Assembly: GCA_039811225.1 (NCBI GenBank)
Contig: JBDHYG010000013.1
Location: 13,647-77,646, forward strand
Length of the DNA: 64,000 nt
DNA from: JAFDXJ01 sp039811225
GTDB taxonomy: Bacteria; Bacteroidota; Bacteroidia; Chitinophagales; Chitinophagaceae
Reading direction: 5' to 3'
The notes under the pieces: model-generated
The model's database searches: none
The model's input: the letters and a program-made list of their open reading frames with translations, nothing else
What the model was told of the DNA's origin: nothing
Position numbers and translations under genes: made by a program
Part shown: piece after piece, positions 17,003 to 26,225 of the stretch
Position numbering within the stretch: position 1 is the first letter of the stretch
Layout: the number at the start of each line of letters is the position of its first letter

Positions 17003-19089
17003 ATTTCACTTATCATCCGTTGGAAATCAGTTTCCGTTAAGATTTCAATGGTGTATATTTTCTTGGCCTTTTCCAATTTACTGCCGGCATTCTCTCCCAC
17101 TACCAGGTAATTGAGTTTACTACTGACACTACCCAGTATTTTGCCTCCCAGTTTTTCTACCATTGCTTCTGCTTCTGCACGTTTTAATTCCTGTAATGTA
17201 CCGGTAAATAAAAAAGTCTTATCCTGCAACCTGCTTCCCAGATTTATAGGTTCTTCTGCCTGCTGTATGGACAAGCCGGCTTCTTCTAATTGCCGCAACA
17301 TTTCCTGGTTGGCTTTGTTTTGAAAAAAAGCTACAATCATGGCGGATACTTTTATACCCACATCTTCTAATTGCAACAGGTCTTCTTCTTTTTTTTCAGT
17401 TAATTCAAAAATATTTTTTACAGATTTCGCCAGGGTCTTTGCCGTAGCTTCCCCTACGAAACGGATACCCAGGCCATAGATCAGGCGGTATAAAGGTTGT
17501 GTTTTACTTTTCTCTATAGCTGCCTGTAAATTGTCCAGGCTCTTCTGGCCAAAGCCTTCCATTTGAGCAATTTTGCCATAGTCTAAATGATAAATCCCTG
17601 GAATATCAGTCAATAAGCCTTCGGCAAAAAACTTCCGGATATTGGCTTCACCAAAGCCTTTAATATCCATGGCATCTTTGCTTCCGAAATGAATAATCCG
17701 CTCTACCACCTGTGCCGGGCAATCAATATTGACACATCGCCACACAGCTTCCTCTTCTTCTTTATACAAAGGTGTTTCGCAGACCGGGCATTTTCTGGGA
17801 AAAATAATTTCCTTTTCATCACCCGTACGCAGTTCCGGCAGGGCTTTTACAATCTGGGGAATCACATCGCCTGCCCGTTCGATCAATACCCGGTCATGTA
17901 TCCGCAAATCTTTTTCCCGGATATACTCTTCATTATGAATAGAAATACTGGAAACAGTTACACCACCAATGGCAACGGGTGCGAGTTTGGCAACCGGTGT
18001 TACAGCGCCTGTCCTGCCTACCTGGAAGTCTATACTTTGAATCACAGTAGTGGCCTGTTGTGCCTTGAATTTATATGCAATGGCCCACCGCGGATGGTGC
18101 GTGGTCATACCCATTTGTTCCTGCAAAGCATGCGCATTTACTTTGACCACCATCCCGTCAATTTCATAAGGGAGTGATTGCCGCAATGCTTCAAATTCAC
18201 TGATATGACTTATGACTTCTGCCATACCATGAACTACTTTCATTTCTTTAACCGGTGCGCGGAGGCCGCATTGCCACAGCATTTCAAGCGATGTGCTATG
18301 CCGGGTCAATGCCGGTGGAATTGAATTTTCATTGGTGGTAAAATAACTAATATAATATAAAAATGCAGCCAGGTTTCGCTTAGCTACCTGCCGGGGATCT
18401 TTTTGCCGAAGGCTGCCACTGGCTGCATTGCGGGGATTCGCAAGTGTTGGCAGGCCTTGTTGTTGAAGGCGTTCATTATATGCAGCAAAAGATTTTTTAG
18501 GCAAATAAATTTCTCCCCGGATTTCAATTTGTTTGATCCCATATGTTGAAAAAGGTGCGGTCAGTGGAATGGACCGGACCTGCCGGATATTTTCTGTGAT
18601 ATCTTCACCCGCAATCCCATCACCACGGGTTACACCTCGTACCAGCATATCATTTTCATATAGCAAAGAAATACCAGCTCCATCAAATTTTGGTTCGATA
18701 CAATATTCTATTTCTGTTAGGCCGGTGAGTTCCCGGGCTTTCCTGTCCCAATCCCACAGGTCATTTGACTGGTAAGAATTTTCCAGGGACAACATGGGCA
18801 CCAGGTGCTGTACGGTATGAAAAGATGCGCCCAGGCTGCTTCCTACGCGTTGTGTCGGAGAAGTCGCCGTAATAAGTTCAGGATGTTCTTTTTCGAGATG
18901 TACTAATTTAGCATACAGGTTATCATACTCAGCATCAGCGAGTAAGGGATCGTCCATGACATAATACCGGTATTCATGAAATTGCAACACTTCCCGCAGG
19001 TGGTCGATTTCCGTGGGGTCAATTTTTTCTGCTGCAAGAAAACTGGTGGTTTGATCCTGCAGTACCCGGATCTGGTCTTTCGAATACAT
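16999..19089 (-). CDS. ligA: NAD-dependent DNA ligase
   Basis: A 696-residue replicative ligase sealing nicks with NAD as adenylate donor. Order of parts: domain Ia (YHEYRYYVMDDPL-type region near 30), adenylation domain with the active lysine in EPKFDG, NTase motif GDGIAGEDIT, OB fold (FQVGRTGAVTPVA), four-cysteine zinc finger (CPVC ... CVNIDCPAQ near 400), HhH repeats, and a C-terminal BRCT domain (FTGTLQELKRAEAE near 625). A longer reading from 19161 exists. The ATG at 19089 is preferred because a perfect TATTTTTG element sits 3 bases upstream and the protein then has the normal N-terminus. Confidence 0.95.
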   Translation of the reverse strand: MYSKDQIRVLQDQTTSFLAAEKIDPTEIDHLREVLQFHEYRYYVMDDPLLADAEYDNLYAKLVHLEKEHPELITATSPTQRVGSSLGASFHTVQHLVPMLSLENSYQSNDLWDWDRKARELTGLTEIEYCIEPKFDGAGISLLYENDMLVRGVTRGDGIAGEDITENIRQVRSIPLTAPFSTYGIKQIEIRGEIYLPKKSFAAYNERLQQQGLPTLANPRNAASGSLRQKDPRQVAKRNLAAFLYYISYFTTNENSIPPALTRHSTSLEMLWQCGLRAPVKEMKVVHGMAEVISHISEFEALRQSLPYEIDGMVVKVNAHALQEQMGMTTHHPRWAIAYKFKAQQATTVIQSIDFQVGRTGAVTPVAKLAPVAIGGVTVSSISIHNEEYIREKDLRIHDRVLIERAGDVIPQIVKALPELRTGDEKEIIFPRKCPVCETPLYKEEEEAVWRCVNIDCPAQVVERIIHFGSKDAMDIKGFGEANIRKFFAEGLLTDIPGIYHLDYGKIAQMEGFGQKSLDNLQAAIEKSKTQPLYRLIYGLGIRFVGEATAKTLAKSVKNIFELTEKKEEDLLQLEDVGIKVSAMIVAFFQNKANQEMLRQLEEAGLSIQQAEEPINLGSRLQDKTFLFTGTLQELKRAEAEAMVEKLGGKILGSVSSKLNYLVVGENAGSKLEKAKKIYTIEILTETDFQRMISEI

Positions 19090-19092
19090 TTC

Positions 19093-19100
19093 CAAAAATA
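19093..19100 (-). promoter_or_regulatory. ligA promoter -7 element (TATTTTTG)
   Basis: Full TAnnTTTG match on the minus strand, 3 bases before the ATG, with a TTTC about 20 bases upstream as a possible -33. It implies a leaderless or nearly leaderless message. Confidence 0.5.
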
Positions 19101-19205
19101 ACAGAAAAATGAAACCGGTAGAAATTTCCGGCTGGTTAATAATTCCTACATTCGTGGGCAATTATAGAGGATGTTAAAACAGTTATCCAACATTCAAAGA
19201 ACGAT

Positions 19206-20081
19206 ATGATTTATTCAATGACCGGGTATGGAAGAGCGGAGAAAAACTGCTCCGAAAAAAATTTCAGTGCAGAACTTCGTTCACTGAATGGAAAGCAGTA
19301 TGATCTCCGTATGTCGCTTCCGGCCATTTTAAAACCTTATGAGTTTGAGATCAGGAGTATGCTCAATGAAGGCCTGCTACGTGGTAGTATTGAATGTACC
19401 TTAACGGTGAAGCAAAGTAACAGCAACAAATTAGCCGGCTTCAATGAAGATATTTTAAAAACCTATTATCAATCCCTGGCTGACCTGGCAAAAGAATTAA
19501 ATGCTACTACCGAAGGCCTTTTTGCTACTATTTTACGCATGCAGGAAGTGGCCGCCCCGCCAACAGAAATGCTGAGTGAGGAAGACTGGCAAACCTGTAA
19601 ACAAGTAATACAAGAGGCAATCAACAATATGAATCTATACCGTTCCAGTGAAGGCAAAATCCTGGAACAGGATCTGCTGTTACGCATCCAGAATATCCTG
19701 AAGTTGCAGGAAACCATCATGGACCTGGAGCCGGTTCGCCGGAAGAAAATCCAGGAAGGCCTGAAAAAAATTTTAGATGAGCAATTAGGCGCCGATCAGT
19801 ATGACGCGAATCGTATGGAGCAGGAGTTGATTTATTATATCGAAAAAATTGATATCAGCGAAGAGCAGGTACGATTAAAAAACCATTGTGATTATTTTAA
19901 AGAAATCCTGGAGGAACAGGATATTTCCAAGGGGAAAAAATTATCTTTTGTGTTACAGGAAATGGGACGGGAGATCAATACGACCGGGTCCAAGGCCTAC
20001 GATGCGGCTGTACAAAAATGCGTAGTACTGATGAAGGATGAACTGGAAAAAGCAAAAGAACAAATTTTGAATATCTTATGA
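19206..20081 (+). CDS. YicC-family endoribonuclease-like protein
   Basis: A 291-residue cytoplasmic protein with the YicC N-terminal signature MIYSMTGYGRAE, the RSLNGKQYDLRMSLP segment and the C-terminal DUF1732 region (KLSFVLQEMGREINTTGSKA). E. coli YicC has been linked to RNA decay as an endoribonuclease acting on small RNAs, so an RNA-turnover role is likely but inferred. It is divergent from ligA and overlaps gldH by 4 bases (ATGA), forming the head of an operon with gldH and a two-component system. Confidence 0.9.
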   Translation: MIYSMTGYGRAEKNCSEKNFSAELRSLNGKQYDLRMSLPAILKPYEFEIRSMLNEGLLRGSIECTLTVKQSNSNKLAGFNEDILKTYYQSLADLAKELNATTEGLFATILRMQEVAAPPTEMLSEEDWQTCKQVIQEAINNMNLYRSSEGKILEQDLLLRIQNILKLQETIMDLEPVRRKKIQEGLKKILDEQLGADQYDANRMEQELIYYIEKIDISEEQVRLKNHCDYFKEILEEQDISKGKKLSFVLQEMGREINTTGSKAYDAAVQKCVVLMKDELEKAKEQILNIL

Positions 20082-20563
20082 GGACATTTGGCCGTTGCAA
20101 AAAAATAGGGTTATTTTCAGTTGCTTTTTCCATACTATGGACATCCTGCCAATCGCTTGGTTCTTTTGAAAATACCACGGCTTTTCCAAAACATGCATGG
20201 CCTTCATCCCAAAAAGTGCAGGTGCATTTTAAAGTGACTGATACGACTTCGTTCTATACTGTATTTGTGGTGATCCGGCATACGGGCGCTTATCATTTTA
20301 ATAATATCTGGCTAAACCTTTCCACGAAAGCACCCGGTGATTCAGTTCAGACACAACAACTCAATCTTCCCCTGGCCAATAATAACCAGGGTTGGCTGGG
20401 AACCTATTTTGATGACATCATTGAACACCGCATCCCGGTGAATGCATTCCCGATGAAACTCAAAGCAGGCGATTATGATTTTACATTGCAACAAATCATG
20501 CGGGAAGACCCTTTACAGGAAATGATGAATGCCGGCATCCGCATTGAAAAAAATAATCAATAG
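20078..20563 (+). CDS. gldH: Gliding-motility lipoprotein GldH
   Basis: A 161-residue lipoprotein with an N-terminal hydrophobic stretch and lipobox ending LWTSC (Cys24). The pattern FPKHAWPSSQKVQVHFKVTDT, the VIRHTGAYHFNNIWL block and the terminal MREDPLQEMMNAGIRIEK match GldH. GldH is needed for gliding in Flavobacterium johnsoniae, but it is also widespread in non-gliding Bacteroidota, so motility is not proven by it. No other gld or spr gene lies in the window. Its start overlaps the end of yicC. Confidence 0.85.
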   Translation: MRTFGRCKKIGLFSVAFSILWTSCQSLGSFENTTAFPKHAWPSSQKVQVHFKVTDTTSFYTVFVVIRHTGAYHFNNIWLNLSTKAPGDSVQTQQLNLPLANNNQGWLGTYFDDIIEHRIPVNAFPMKLKAGDYDFTLQQIMREDPLQEMMNAGIRIEKNNQ

Positions 20564-20628
20564 CTTGCACGTGTTGACACTTTTTGTGTCAAAATTATTT
20601 CCCGGAAAAGCCAAGCTGTATATTATCT

Positions 20629-21615
20629 ATGAAGCGAACGATAAAAAAACCCGGTTTCCTGATCATTACAATTGTGTTTTGGTTCCTGCTGTTATATATG
20701 ATTGCGGCCTTGTCCTGGTGGTATATTGAATTAAAAAATCAAAACAATGAATTACATGAAAGCCGGCTCGAACAAATAGATCAGCAATCTCCTTCCAATA
20801 CAACTGCCCGCTTAGAAGTAGAAAAAGAATACCACATAAAAAAAATGCAATACCTCGGTGAGGGGCTTACCTTTTTGCTGGTTATACTTGTCGGGGCCGT
20901 TTTTGTGTACCGTGCCGTTCGAAACCAGTTTCGGCTGGCTGAACAACAAAATAATTTCATGATGGCAGTAACACATGAACTCAAGACACCGATAGCGATT
21001 TTGCAACTCAACTTAGAGACACTTCAAAAATATCAATTGGACGATACACGGAAAAAAAATATCCTGGATATGTCCCTGCTGGAAAACCATCGGCTGAATG
21101 AATTGACAGATAATATACTCATAGCGGCACAGCTTGAATCCGGCCGCTTCAAAAAAACAAAACAGGAAATTGATTTATACACCTTGTTCCAAAATGCTTT
21201 ACAGGAATATACGGCAAGGGTGCCTGACCGAATATTTACCATGCACTTGGAAGAAAATTTATACATTTCCGGGGAACCGGTATTATTGAAACTTGTATTG
21301 CATAACCTGTTGAGTAATGCCATTAAATATTCTCCGAAAGGAAGCCGTATTGAAATTTCCCTGACACGGGTAAATCAACAGGCTCAACTCCTGATCGCGG
21401 ACGAAGGCAGTGGTATTCCTGATACAGAGAAGAAAAGAATTTTTGAAAAATTTTATCGCGTAGGCAATGAAGCAACCCGTAGTACAAAAGGTACGGGCCT
21501 GGGTCTATATCTTTGCAAAAAGATAATTACCGGTTTCGGCGGGAAAATTTCTGTGCATAATAATGTACCCATGGGTACTATTTTTAAAATATTTTTACCT
21601 CTTTTAAAACAATGA
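20629..21615 (+). CDS. Sensor histidine kinase
   Basis: A 328-residue membrane kinase. Two membrane spans (about residues 9-31 and 78-95) enclose a short periplasmic region of about 45 residues, too small for a known ligand-binding fold. The HisKA motif AVTHELKTPIAI places the phosphorylated His at 116. The HATPase domain has HNLLSNAIKYS (N box), DEGSGIP (G1), FEKFYR (F box) and GTGLGLYL (G2). The longer reading from GTG 20584 is less likely than the ATG at 20629. It overlaps its response regulator by 4 bases. Confidence 0.9.
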   Translation: MKRTIKKPGFLIITIVFWFLLLYMIAALSWWYIELKNQNNELHESRLEQIDQQSPSNTTARLEVEKEYHIKKMQYLGEGLTFLLVILVGAVFVYRAVRNQFRLAEQQNNFMMAVTHELKTPIAILQLNLETLQKYQLDDTRKKNILDMSLLENHRLNELTDNILIAAQLESGRFKKTKQEIDLYTLFQNALQEYTARVPDRIFTMHLEENLYISGEPVLLKLVLHNLLSNAIKYSPKGSRIEISLTRVNQQAQLLIADEGSGIPDTEKKRIFEKFYRVGNEATRSTKGTGLGLYLCKKIITGFGGKISVHNNVPMGTIFKIFLPLLKQ

Positions 21616-22319
21616 ACCAGGCAATACAAGGAAATATTCTTTTAGTGGAAGATGAGGAAAACCTGCATGCTTCCGTAAAACTGAATCTCGAATTATCCGG
21701 CTATACGGTTACTTCCGCCTTCACAGGCCCCGAAGCCTTAAAGGCGGTGAAGAATGAATATTTCGATCTCATCATCCTGGACATCATGCTCCCGGAACTT
21801 GATGGGATCAGCGTTACAGAAAATATCCGGCTAAAACAAAATGAAGTGCCCATCCTTATTGTCAGTGCCAAAAATGAAGGAAAAGACCGGGTATTAGGCT
21901 TGCGTAAAGGCGCCGATGATTACCTGACAAAACCGTTTAACCTCGATGAACTTTTATTGCGCGTGGAAAAACTGGTATTGAAAAATAAACGGCTGCAGGA
22001 AAAAGAATTCGTAGCTGATGTTTACCGCTTTGATGCTTACAGCATCGATTTCAAAGCGCAACGCGCCATTGGCAATGAAGGCCGCACCATTGAACTCAGT
22101 AAGCGGGAAACCATGTTGCTTAAATTATTAATTGAGCATAAAAATGAAGTGGTCACCCGGGAGCGGATCCTGCAAATGGTTTGGGGCTACCAGGTTTATC
22201 CTCTTACACGTACCATTGATAATCACATCATGAATTTCAGGAAATATTTTGAAAAAGATACCCGCAAGCCAAAGCATTTCCATTCCATTCGGGGCATGGG
22301 TTATAAGTTTACGGACTAA
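21612..22319 (+). CDS. OmpR-family response regulator
   Basis: A 235-residue DNA-binding regulator: receiver domain 1-125 with acidic pocket VEDEEN, phosphoacceptor Asp57 (LIILDIMLP) and conserved Lys of LTKPFNL; then a winged-helix output domain (LSKRETMLLKLLIEHKNEVVTRERI to RGMGYKFTD). It is the partner of the kinase just upstream (ATGA overlap). The target genes are unknown. Its 3' end overlaps the convergent BatD-like gene by 11 bases. Confidence 0.93.
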   Translation: MNQAIQGNILLVEDEENLHASVKLNLELSGYTVTSAFTGPEALKAVKNEYFDLIILDIMLPELDGISVTENIRLKQNEVPILIVSAKNEGKDRVLGLRKGADDYLTKPFNLDELLLRVEKLVLKNKRLQEKEFVADVYRFDAYSIDFKAQRAIGNEGRTIELSKRETMLLKLLIEHKNEVVTRERILQMVWGYQVYPLTRTIDNHIMNFRKYFEKDTRKPKHFHSIRGMGYKFTD

Positions 22320-23721
22320 GGGGCTCCGGGTAAAGTTTTCTTAGTAACGTCACCAATTCCATAGATACCTCCACTCGCTTTTCTTTACTTTCCTCAAGCG
22401 CAAATAACTGGCGATTGCAGGTTTCAAAAATTCGAGTACAGGTTGGGCACTGCGTTGTATATGCCGGCATTTCCTGCAATGCGTCTACCAATACCGACTC
22501 TGTAACTGAATCCAGGCCGGTCTTTTGTTGTAATGCCTGCATCAGGATCTTCCGTGCTTCCCGGAAATAATTTTTATCATCTTCTATCCCATCTAACTGA
22601 TGGAGCCGGATAAAAATGGTATCCGGCGTTGCTGCCTTTGGTGTGGGACTTGCCGGTACATTTTCATCTGTTTTTTTGCTGGGTTCTTTTTTACTTTTCT
22701 TTTTTCTTGACAGATATATAACAAACCCTGTAACGAGTAAAAAAACAGGTATAAGCCAAGTGAATTTGGCAAAGCCATTCCATCCCGTATCCTGCACTGT
22801 TTGTAAATTGCTTTTAGTAACCGCTGCCGTGAAATAAAGCCGTAATGTATCTGTGTGGATATTTTGATACGTAGCCGTTGCCGGATCAAAATACGAGAGA
22901 TGAATAGGAGGAATAAATGTGGCGCCTATCGTTTTACCTATAAATGGAATATCAAATTGCTTATACCCTTCAATCGGGAAAACATATTCATCAGTATGTT
23001 GCGTATCGGTTGCGTCAAAATGTTCTGTTGTAGCGGGCCATGATACTACCGGCATGGGAATACCCCGGATATTTCCGGCACCGGATATCCTGATTTTTAA
23101 TGTGGCACTTTCCCCCACCGGAATTGTATCAGCGCTCAGTTCTGCCCGGATAGAAAAACTGCCCACCATTTCCAGTATATCTGAGCCAGGAGATTGTACC
23201 GGTAATGATTTCACCTGTATAGATTGTGGCGTATTGCTGGTAACGGCACTATAGTTTTCTGTCTCCAGTAAATTTCCGGAATGTGAAATCGCCACTATAT
23301 TATTTACACTGGCCGCACCTAAAATCAATTCTCCGGGAGCGAAAGGAATTAATTGTACTTTGCGAATAATGAAAACATGATAACGTTTACCCTTAAATGT
23401 CTCTTCATCCGGTTCTTTGTCTATTGGCAAATCATAAACACTACAGCCGGAAAAAGCAGGTTGTTGGGTTACCCTGCTTTGGCTGTTTAAGGCAGTAAAT
23501 AATTTATACGTTACCAGTACCGGCTGGCCGGTAAAAATAGAAGGGCTGCTCTTCTCCACCTGTACAAAAATATTTTTAGTGATCAGGGCAGCCGGATCTT
23601 CATTTTTACCTAAAACCGGAATCTTATAAATCGGATCGTCGATGGTATCTTGTCCCCATACGGTCATAATCGGGAGAAGGAAAAAAAAGAAACAGCAAAT
23701 ATTTTTACGAAGAACATACAT
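22309..23721 (-). CDS. BatD-like membrane protein
   Basis: A 470-residue protein with a signal peptide (ending near VWGQ), two beta-sandwich repeats typical of BatD/oxygen-tolerance proteins (FTGQPVLVTYKLFT near 60, and SFSIRAELSADTIPVGESATLKIRISG given by position at about 185-210), one membrane span near 315-337, and a basic cytoplasmic tail. The tail holds a CPTC motif near residue 425. BatD usually sits in a batABCDE operon with MoxR and von Willebrand domain proteins; here none are adjacent. ATG 23721 is preferred to a TTG at 23730 because TATCTTTG lies just upstream. Confidence 0.78.
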   Translation of the reverse strand: MYVLRKNICCFFFFLLPIMTVWGQDTIDDPIYKIPVLGKNEDPAALITKNIFVQVEKSSPSIFTGQPVLVTYKLFTALNSQSRVTQQPAFSGCSVYDLPIDKEPDEETFKGKRYHVFIIRKVQLIPFAPGELILGAASVNNIVAISHSGNLLETENYSAVTSNTPQSIQVKSLPVQSPGSDILEMVGSFSIRAELSADTIPVGESATLKIRISGAGNIRGIPMPVVSWPATTEHFDATDTQHTDEYVFPIEGYKQFDIPFIGKTIGATFIPPIHLSYFDPATATYQNIHTDTLRLYFTAAVTKSNLQTVQDTGWNGFAKFTWLIPVFLLVTGFVIYLSRKKKSKKEPSKKTDENVPASPTPKAATPDTIFIRLHQLDGIEDDKNYFREARKILMQALQQKTGLDSVTESVLVDALQEMPAYTTQCPTCTRIFETCNRQLFALEESKEKRVEVSMELVTLLRKLYPEPLSP

Positions 23722-23727
23722 GCCCGG

Positions 23728-23735
23728 CAAAGATA
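23728..23735 (-). promoter_or_regulatory. BatD-like gene promoter -7 element (TATCTTTG)
   Basis: Full TAnnTTTG match on the minus strand, 6 bases before the ATG. No TTTG at the expected -33 distance. Confidence 0.45.
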
Positions 23736-23871
23736 ACCGGATTGCGAAATTTTACTTTGCCTGTGCGGTTAAGGATGGGTTAAAAGGCAGGAGGATTATT
23801 TCCAAATTATCAAATCATTTTTTCATCCACTTTTTATTCCTGAAAATATATCCTGCCATTTTTAAAAACAG

Positions 23872-23879
23872 TAAGTTTG
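23872..23879 (+). promoter_or_regulatory. Arginase-fold gene promoter -7 element (TAAGTTTG)
   Basis: Full TAnnTTTG match 14 bases before the ATG at 23894. It supports that start over an upstream in-frame extension. Confidence 0.5.
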
Positions 23880-23893
23880 TCCCAAAAAGATGT

Positions 23894-25036
23894 ATGCCTT
23901 TTTATGCACTGGATTCTATCATTGATTTTTTAGAACCGGTATGCCCTGCCGGTTTTATCGAGGACAATGGGTATAAAAAAAATCAATTGGGCCATACAAC
24001 CAGGATCTATAACACCAGTTTTCCGGATGTTGACCAGGCCGATTTGATCCTCTTGGGCTGCGGTGAATACCGCGGAATGCCCGGAGGACAATTTAATAAT
24101 GAAGCGGCCAATGCCATACGCGATGCATTCTATGCTTTGTATAAATGGCACGATGACCTCATTATTGCGGATGCAGGAAATATAAAACAAGGCGCTACTT
24201 TATCCGATACGTATGTTGCTTTAAAAACCGTGATTACTGAATTATTGAACCATGGAAAACGTGTGGTCATTTTAGGTGGCTCTCAGGATATCACTATTGC
24301 CCAGTATAAAGTGTATGCGGATGCGGGAGAAATTATAGAAATGGTGAATACCGATGCATGTATTGATATTGATATGGAAGATGCAGCTCCGGCTGCTAAT
24401 TTTTTAATACCGGTATTAACATCGGAACCCAATTTTATCCGGCATTATAATCATATCGGTTTTCAAAGTTATTATGTACATCCGGGTATGCTGGAAATGA
24501 TTGATAAGTTACGTTTTGATTGTTATCGGTTGGGTAAGGTTAAAGAGAATATGGAAGAAATGGAACCGGTCATCCGGCAAGCGGCTTTATATAGTTTTGA
24601 TATTTCCGCATTACAATATAGCCATGCCCCAACCAACATAAACTGCCCGAATGGTTTTTCCGGGGAAGAAGCCTGTATGCTGATGCAATATGCCGGGATG
24701 AGCCCGGCACTCACCACGCTGGGCTTGTATGGATATCGCCCAAATGATGATGTACAGGGCATTACAGCCCGCCAGATCAGCCAGATGCTTTGGTATTTCC
24801 TGGATGGCATTTATAAAGGAAAACAGGAACCATCCCTGGATGATACCTTTGCTTTCAATGAATATAAAATTGCCTTCGCCGATGTAGAGAGCCATTTTTT
24901 CCAAAGCAAACGTACAGGCAGGTGGTGGATGAAACTACCCGATAAGCGATGGATTGCCTGCAGCCATAATGATTATATCCTGGCTACGCAAAATGAAATT
25001 CCCGAGCGATGGATGCGTGCAATGGAAAGAATTTAA
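23894..25036 (+). CDS. Arginase/formimidoylglutamase-fold protein with altered metal ligands
   Basis: A 380-residue protein of the ureohydrolase (arginase/agmatinase) fold. The expected metal-binding blocks are recognisable but changed: GGxH reads GGSQD at 128-132 (His to Gln131), DAHxD reads DACID at 154-158 (His to Cys156), and SFDxDxxDP reads SFDISAL at 234-240 (second Asp to Ser238). Only Asp154, Asp158 and Asp236 remain of the six classic ligands. Bacteroidota relatives are often annotated as formimidoylglutamase, but activity is doubtful here. The frame is open 84 codons further upstream; the ATG at 23894 follows a promoter element and begins the conserved region. Its stop overlaps that of the convergent permease gene. 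Confidence 0.72.
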   Translation: MPFYALDSIIDFLEPVCPAGFIEDNGYKKNQLGHTTRIYNTSFPDVDQADLILLGCGEYRGMPGGQFNNEAANAIRDAFYALYKWHDDLIIADAGNIKQGATLSDTYVALKTVITELLNHGKRVVILGGSQDITIAQYKVYADAGEIIEMVNTDACIDIDMEDAAPAANFLIPVLTSEPNFIRHYNHIGFQSYYVHPGMLEMIDKLRFDCYRLGKVKENMEEMEPVIRQAALYSFDISALQYSHAPTNINCPNGFSGEEACMLMQYAGMSPALTTLGLYGYRPNDDVQGITARQISQMLWYFLDGIYKGKQEPSLDDTFAFNEYKIAFADVESHFFQSKRTGRWWMKLPDKRWIACSHNDYILATQNEIPERWMRAMERI

Positions 25037-26214
25037 ATACCGCGAATATATTTTCGAATACTGCTTCTATTCACCCACCACAATACCAGCAAAAGTACAG
25101 CGGCAACTATTAGCGTAGGAATTGCTATATAAGATCGTAAATAAATATGTTGCGCCTGCAATGCATTGGCGCCTAAAAATTGCAGAATTGATAGAACGAG
25201 AAGCGCCAGGCCAACGATCAGTAAATTCACCGGGAAAAAATGCTTCATCAAAAATTGTTGCAACTGCCTGGGTGCCGCGCCTAATGTGATCAATAACCTG
25301 ATCTCTTCTTTACAGGATGCAATGGTTAATTGAATAAACAAGGTAAAAATCAATAAAGCAAATAATAACATAATCGCCCCGGTCACCCAGGAAATATTTA
25401 CGACCAGGGAAACGACCTGTCGATATTTACTAAAACGGGTCTTATCTGCATCGGTAGTCAGGCCATGATCTTTTAAATAACGCACCAGTTGCGGGTTTCC
25501 GGGATCATTGGTTTTGATCACAACCCGTGACGGTTGTATATCGTTGCCCGAGCCATAAGTGGTATTGGCCCAATCCATAAAGCTTTGCGGTACCAGCACT
25601 GAAGATATTCGATCACTAAAGCCAACCACCTTGCCATAATATTCTGCCCTGCCCAGGGGAGTACGAATAATAATCCGTATGGGTAAATTCTTTACCAGTT
25701 CCTGGCTTAATTGAGGCAACCCCCTGGATACCGCAAAACCAAAATTATACATGTCAAGAAATGCATTGGGCACAACCATCGGAATAAAATTGGATTGTGC
25801 ATTCCATTTCCAGTCAGGTGTATGAATATCAAGAAAACTATCCGGCACACTTTCAAAAAACAAATCGGTATAAAAAGGAATCTGGTCACTCACGCTTTCT
25901 GCGGAAATTTTAAACCGGCTTGGAGTAAGGACACCGGCAGACTGCACAAATGGTTGTTTTTGCAAATCTGCCATATCTTTTTCGCTCAGCGTGGTAGCAC
26001 CAATAGTTTGTGCATTCACTTGTTTATTTATCACCAGGAAATTAGCAATACTATCCTGGTTCGTTTTGCTGTACAACAGGTCATGATAATTTGCCTGCAA
26101 TTGCACAGCAAGCAAAATCAGCAACATAGCCAGCGATAAAGCCAGGAATGCCAACACAAAACGGAATCGTCCTGAACCGGTTTTGATCAATTTATGTAAT
26201 AAGGCATTCCACAT
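25033..26214 (-). CDS. ABC transporter permease, FtsX/LolC-like
   Basis: A 393-residue permease with one N-terminal membrane span (about 20-42), a large periplasmic domain (about 43-270) and three C-terminal spans (about 277-300, 322-345, 360-382). This is the MacB/LolC/FtsX topology. The C-terminal KEEIRLLITLGAAPRQL matches the coupling region of FtsX-like permeases. It follows the ATPase gene by 11 bases and presumably works with it. These transporters transmit ATP-driven movement to the periplasm, for lipoprotein release, toxin export or hydrolase control; the substrate here is unknown. Confidence 0.85.
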   Translation of the reverse strand: MWNALLHKLIKTGSGRFRFVLAFLALSLAMLLILLAVQLQANYHDLLYSKTNQDSIANFLVINKQVNAQTIGATTLSEKDMADLQKQPFVQSAGVLTPSRFKISAESVSDQIPFYTDLFFESVPDSFLDIHTPDWKWNAQSNFIPMVVPNAFLDMYNFGFAVSRGLPQLSQELVKNLPIRIIIRTPLGRAEYYGKVVGFSDRISSVLVPQSFMDWANTTYGSGNDIQPSRVVIKTNDPGNPQLVRYLKDHGLTTDADKTRFSKYRQVVSLVVNISWVTGAIMLLFALLIFTLFIQLTIASCKEEIRLLITLGAAPRQLQQFLMKHFFPVNLLIVGLALLVLSILQFLGANALQAQHIYLRSYIAIPTLIVAAVLLLVLWWVNRSSIRKYIRGI

Positions 26215-26225
26215 AAAATTTCAGG

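Noticed and set aside
23642..23893. 84-codon in-frame extension at the 5' end of the arginase-fold gene
   Set aside because: It runs across the divergent BatD-like promoter, lacks family similarity, and a TAAGTTTG promoter element lies inside it just before ATG 23894.
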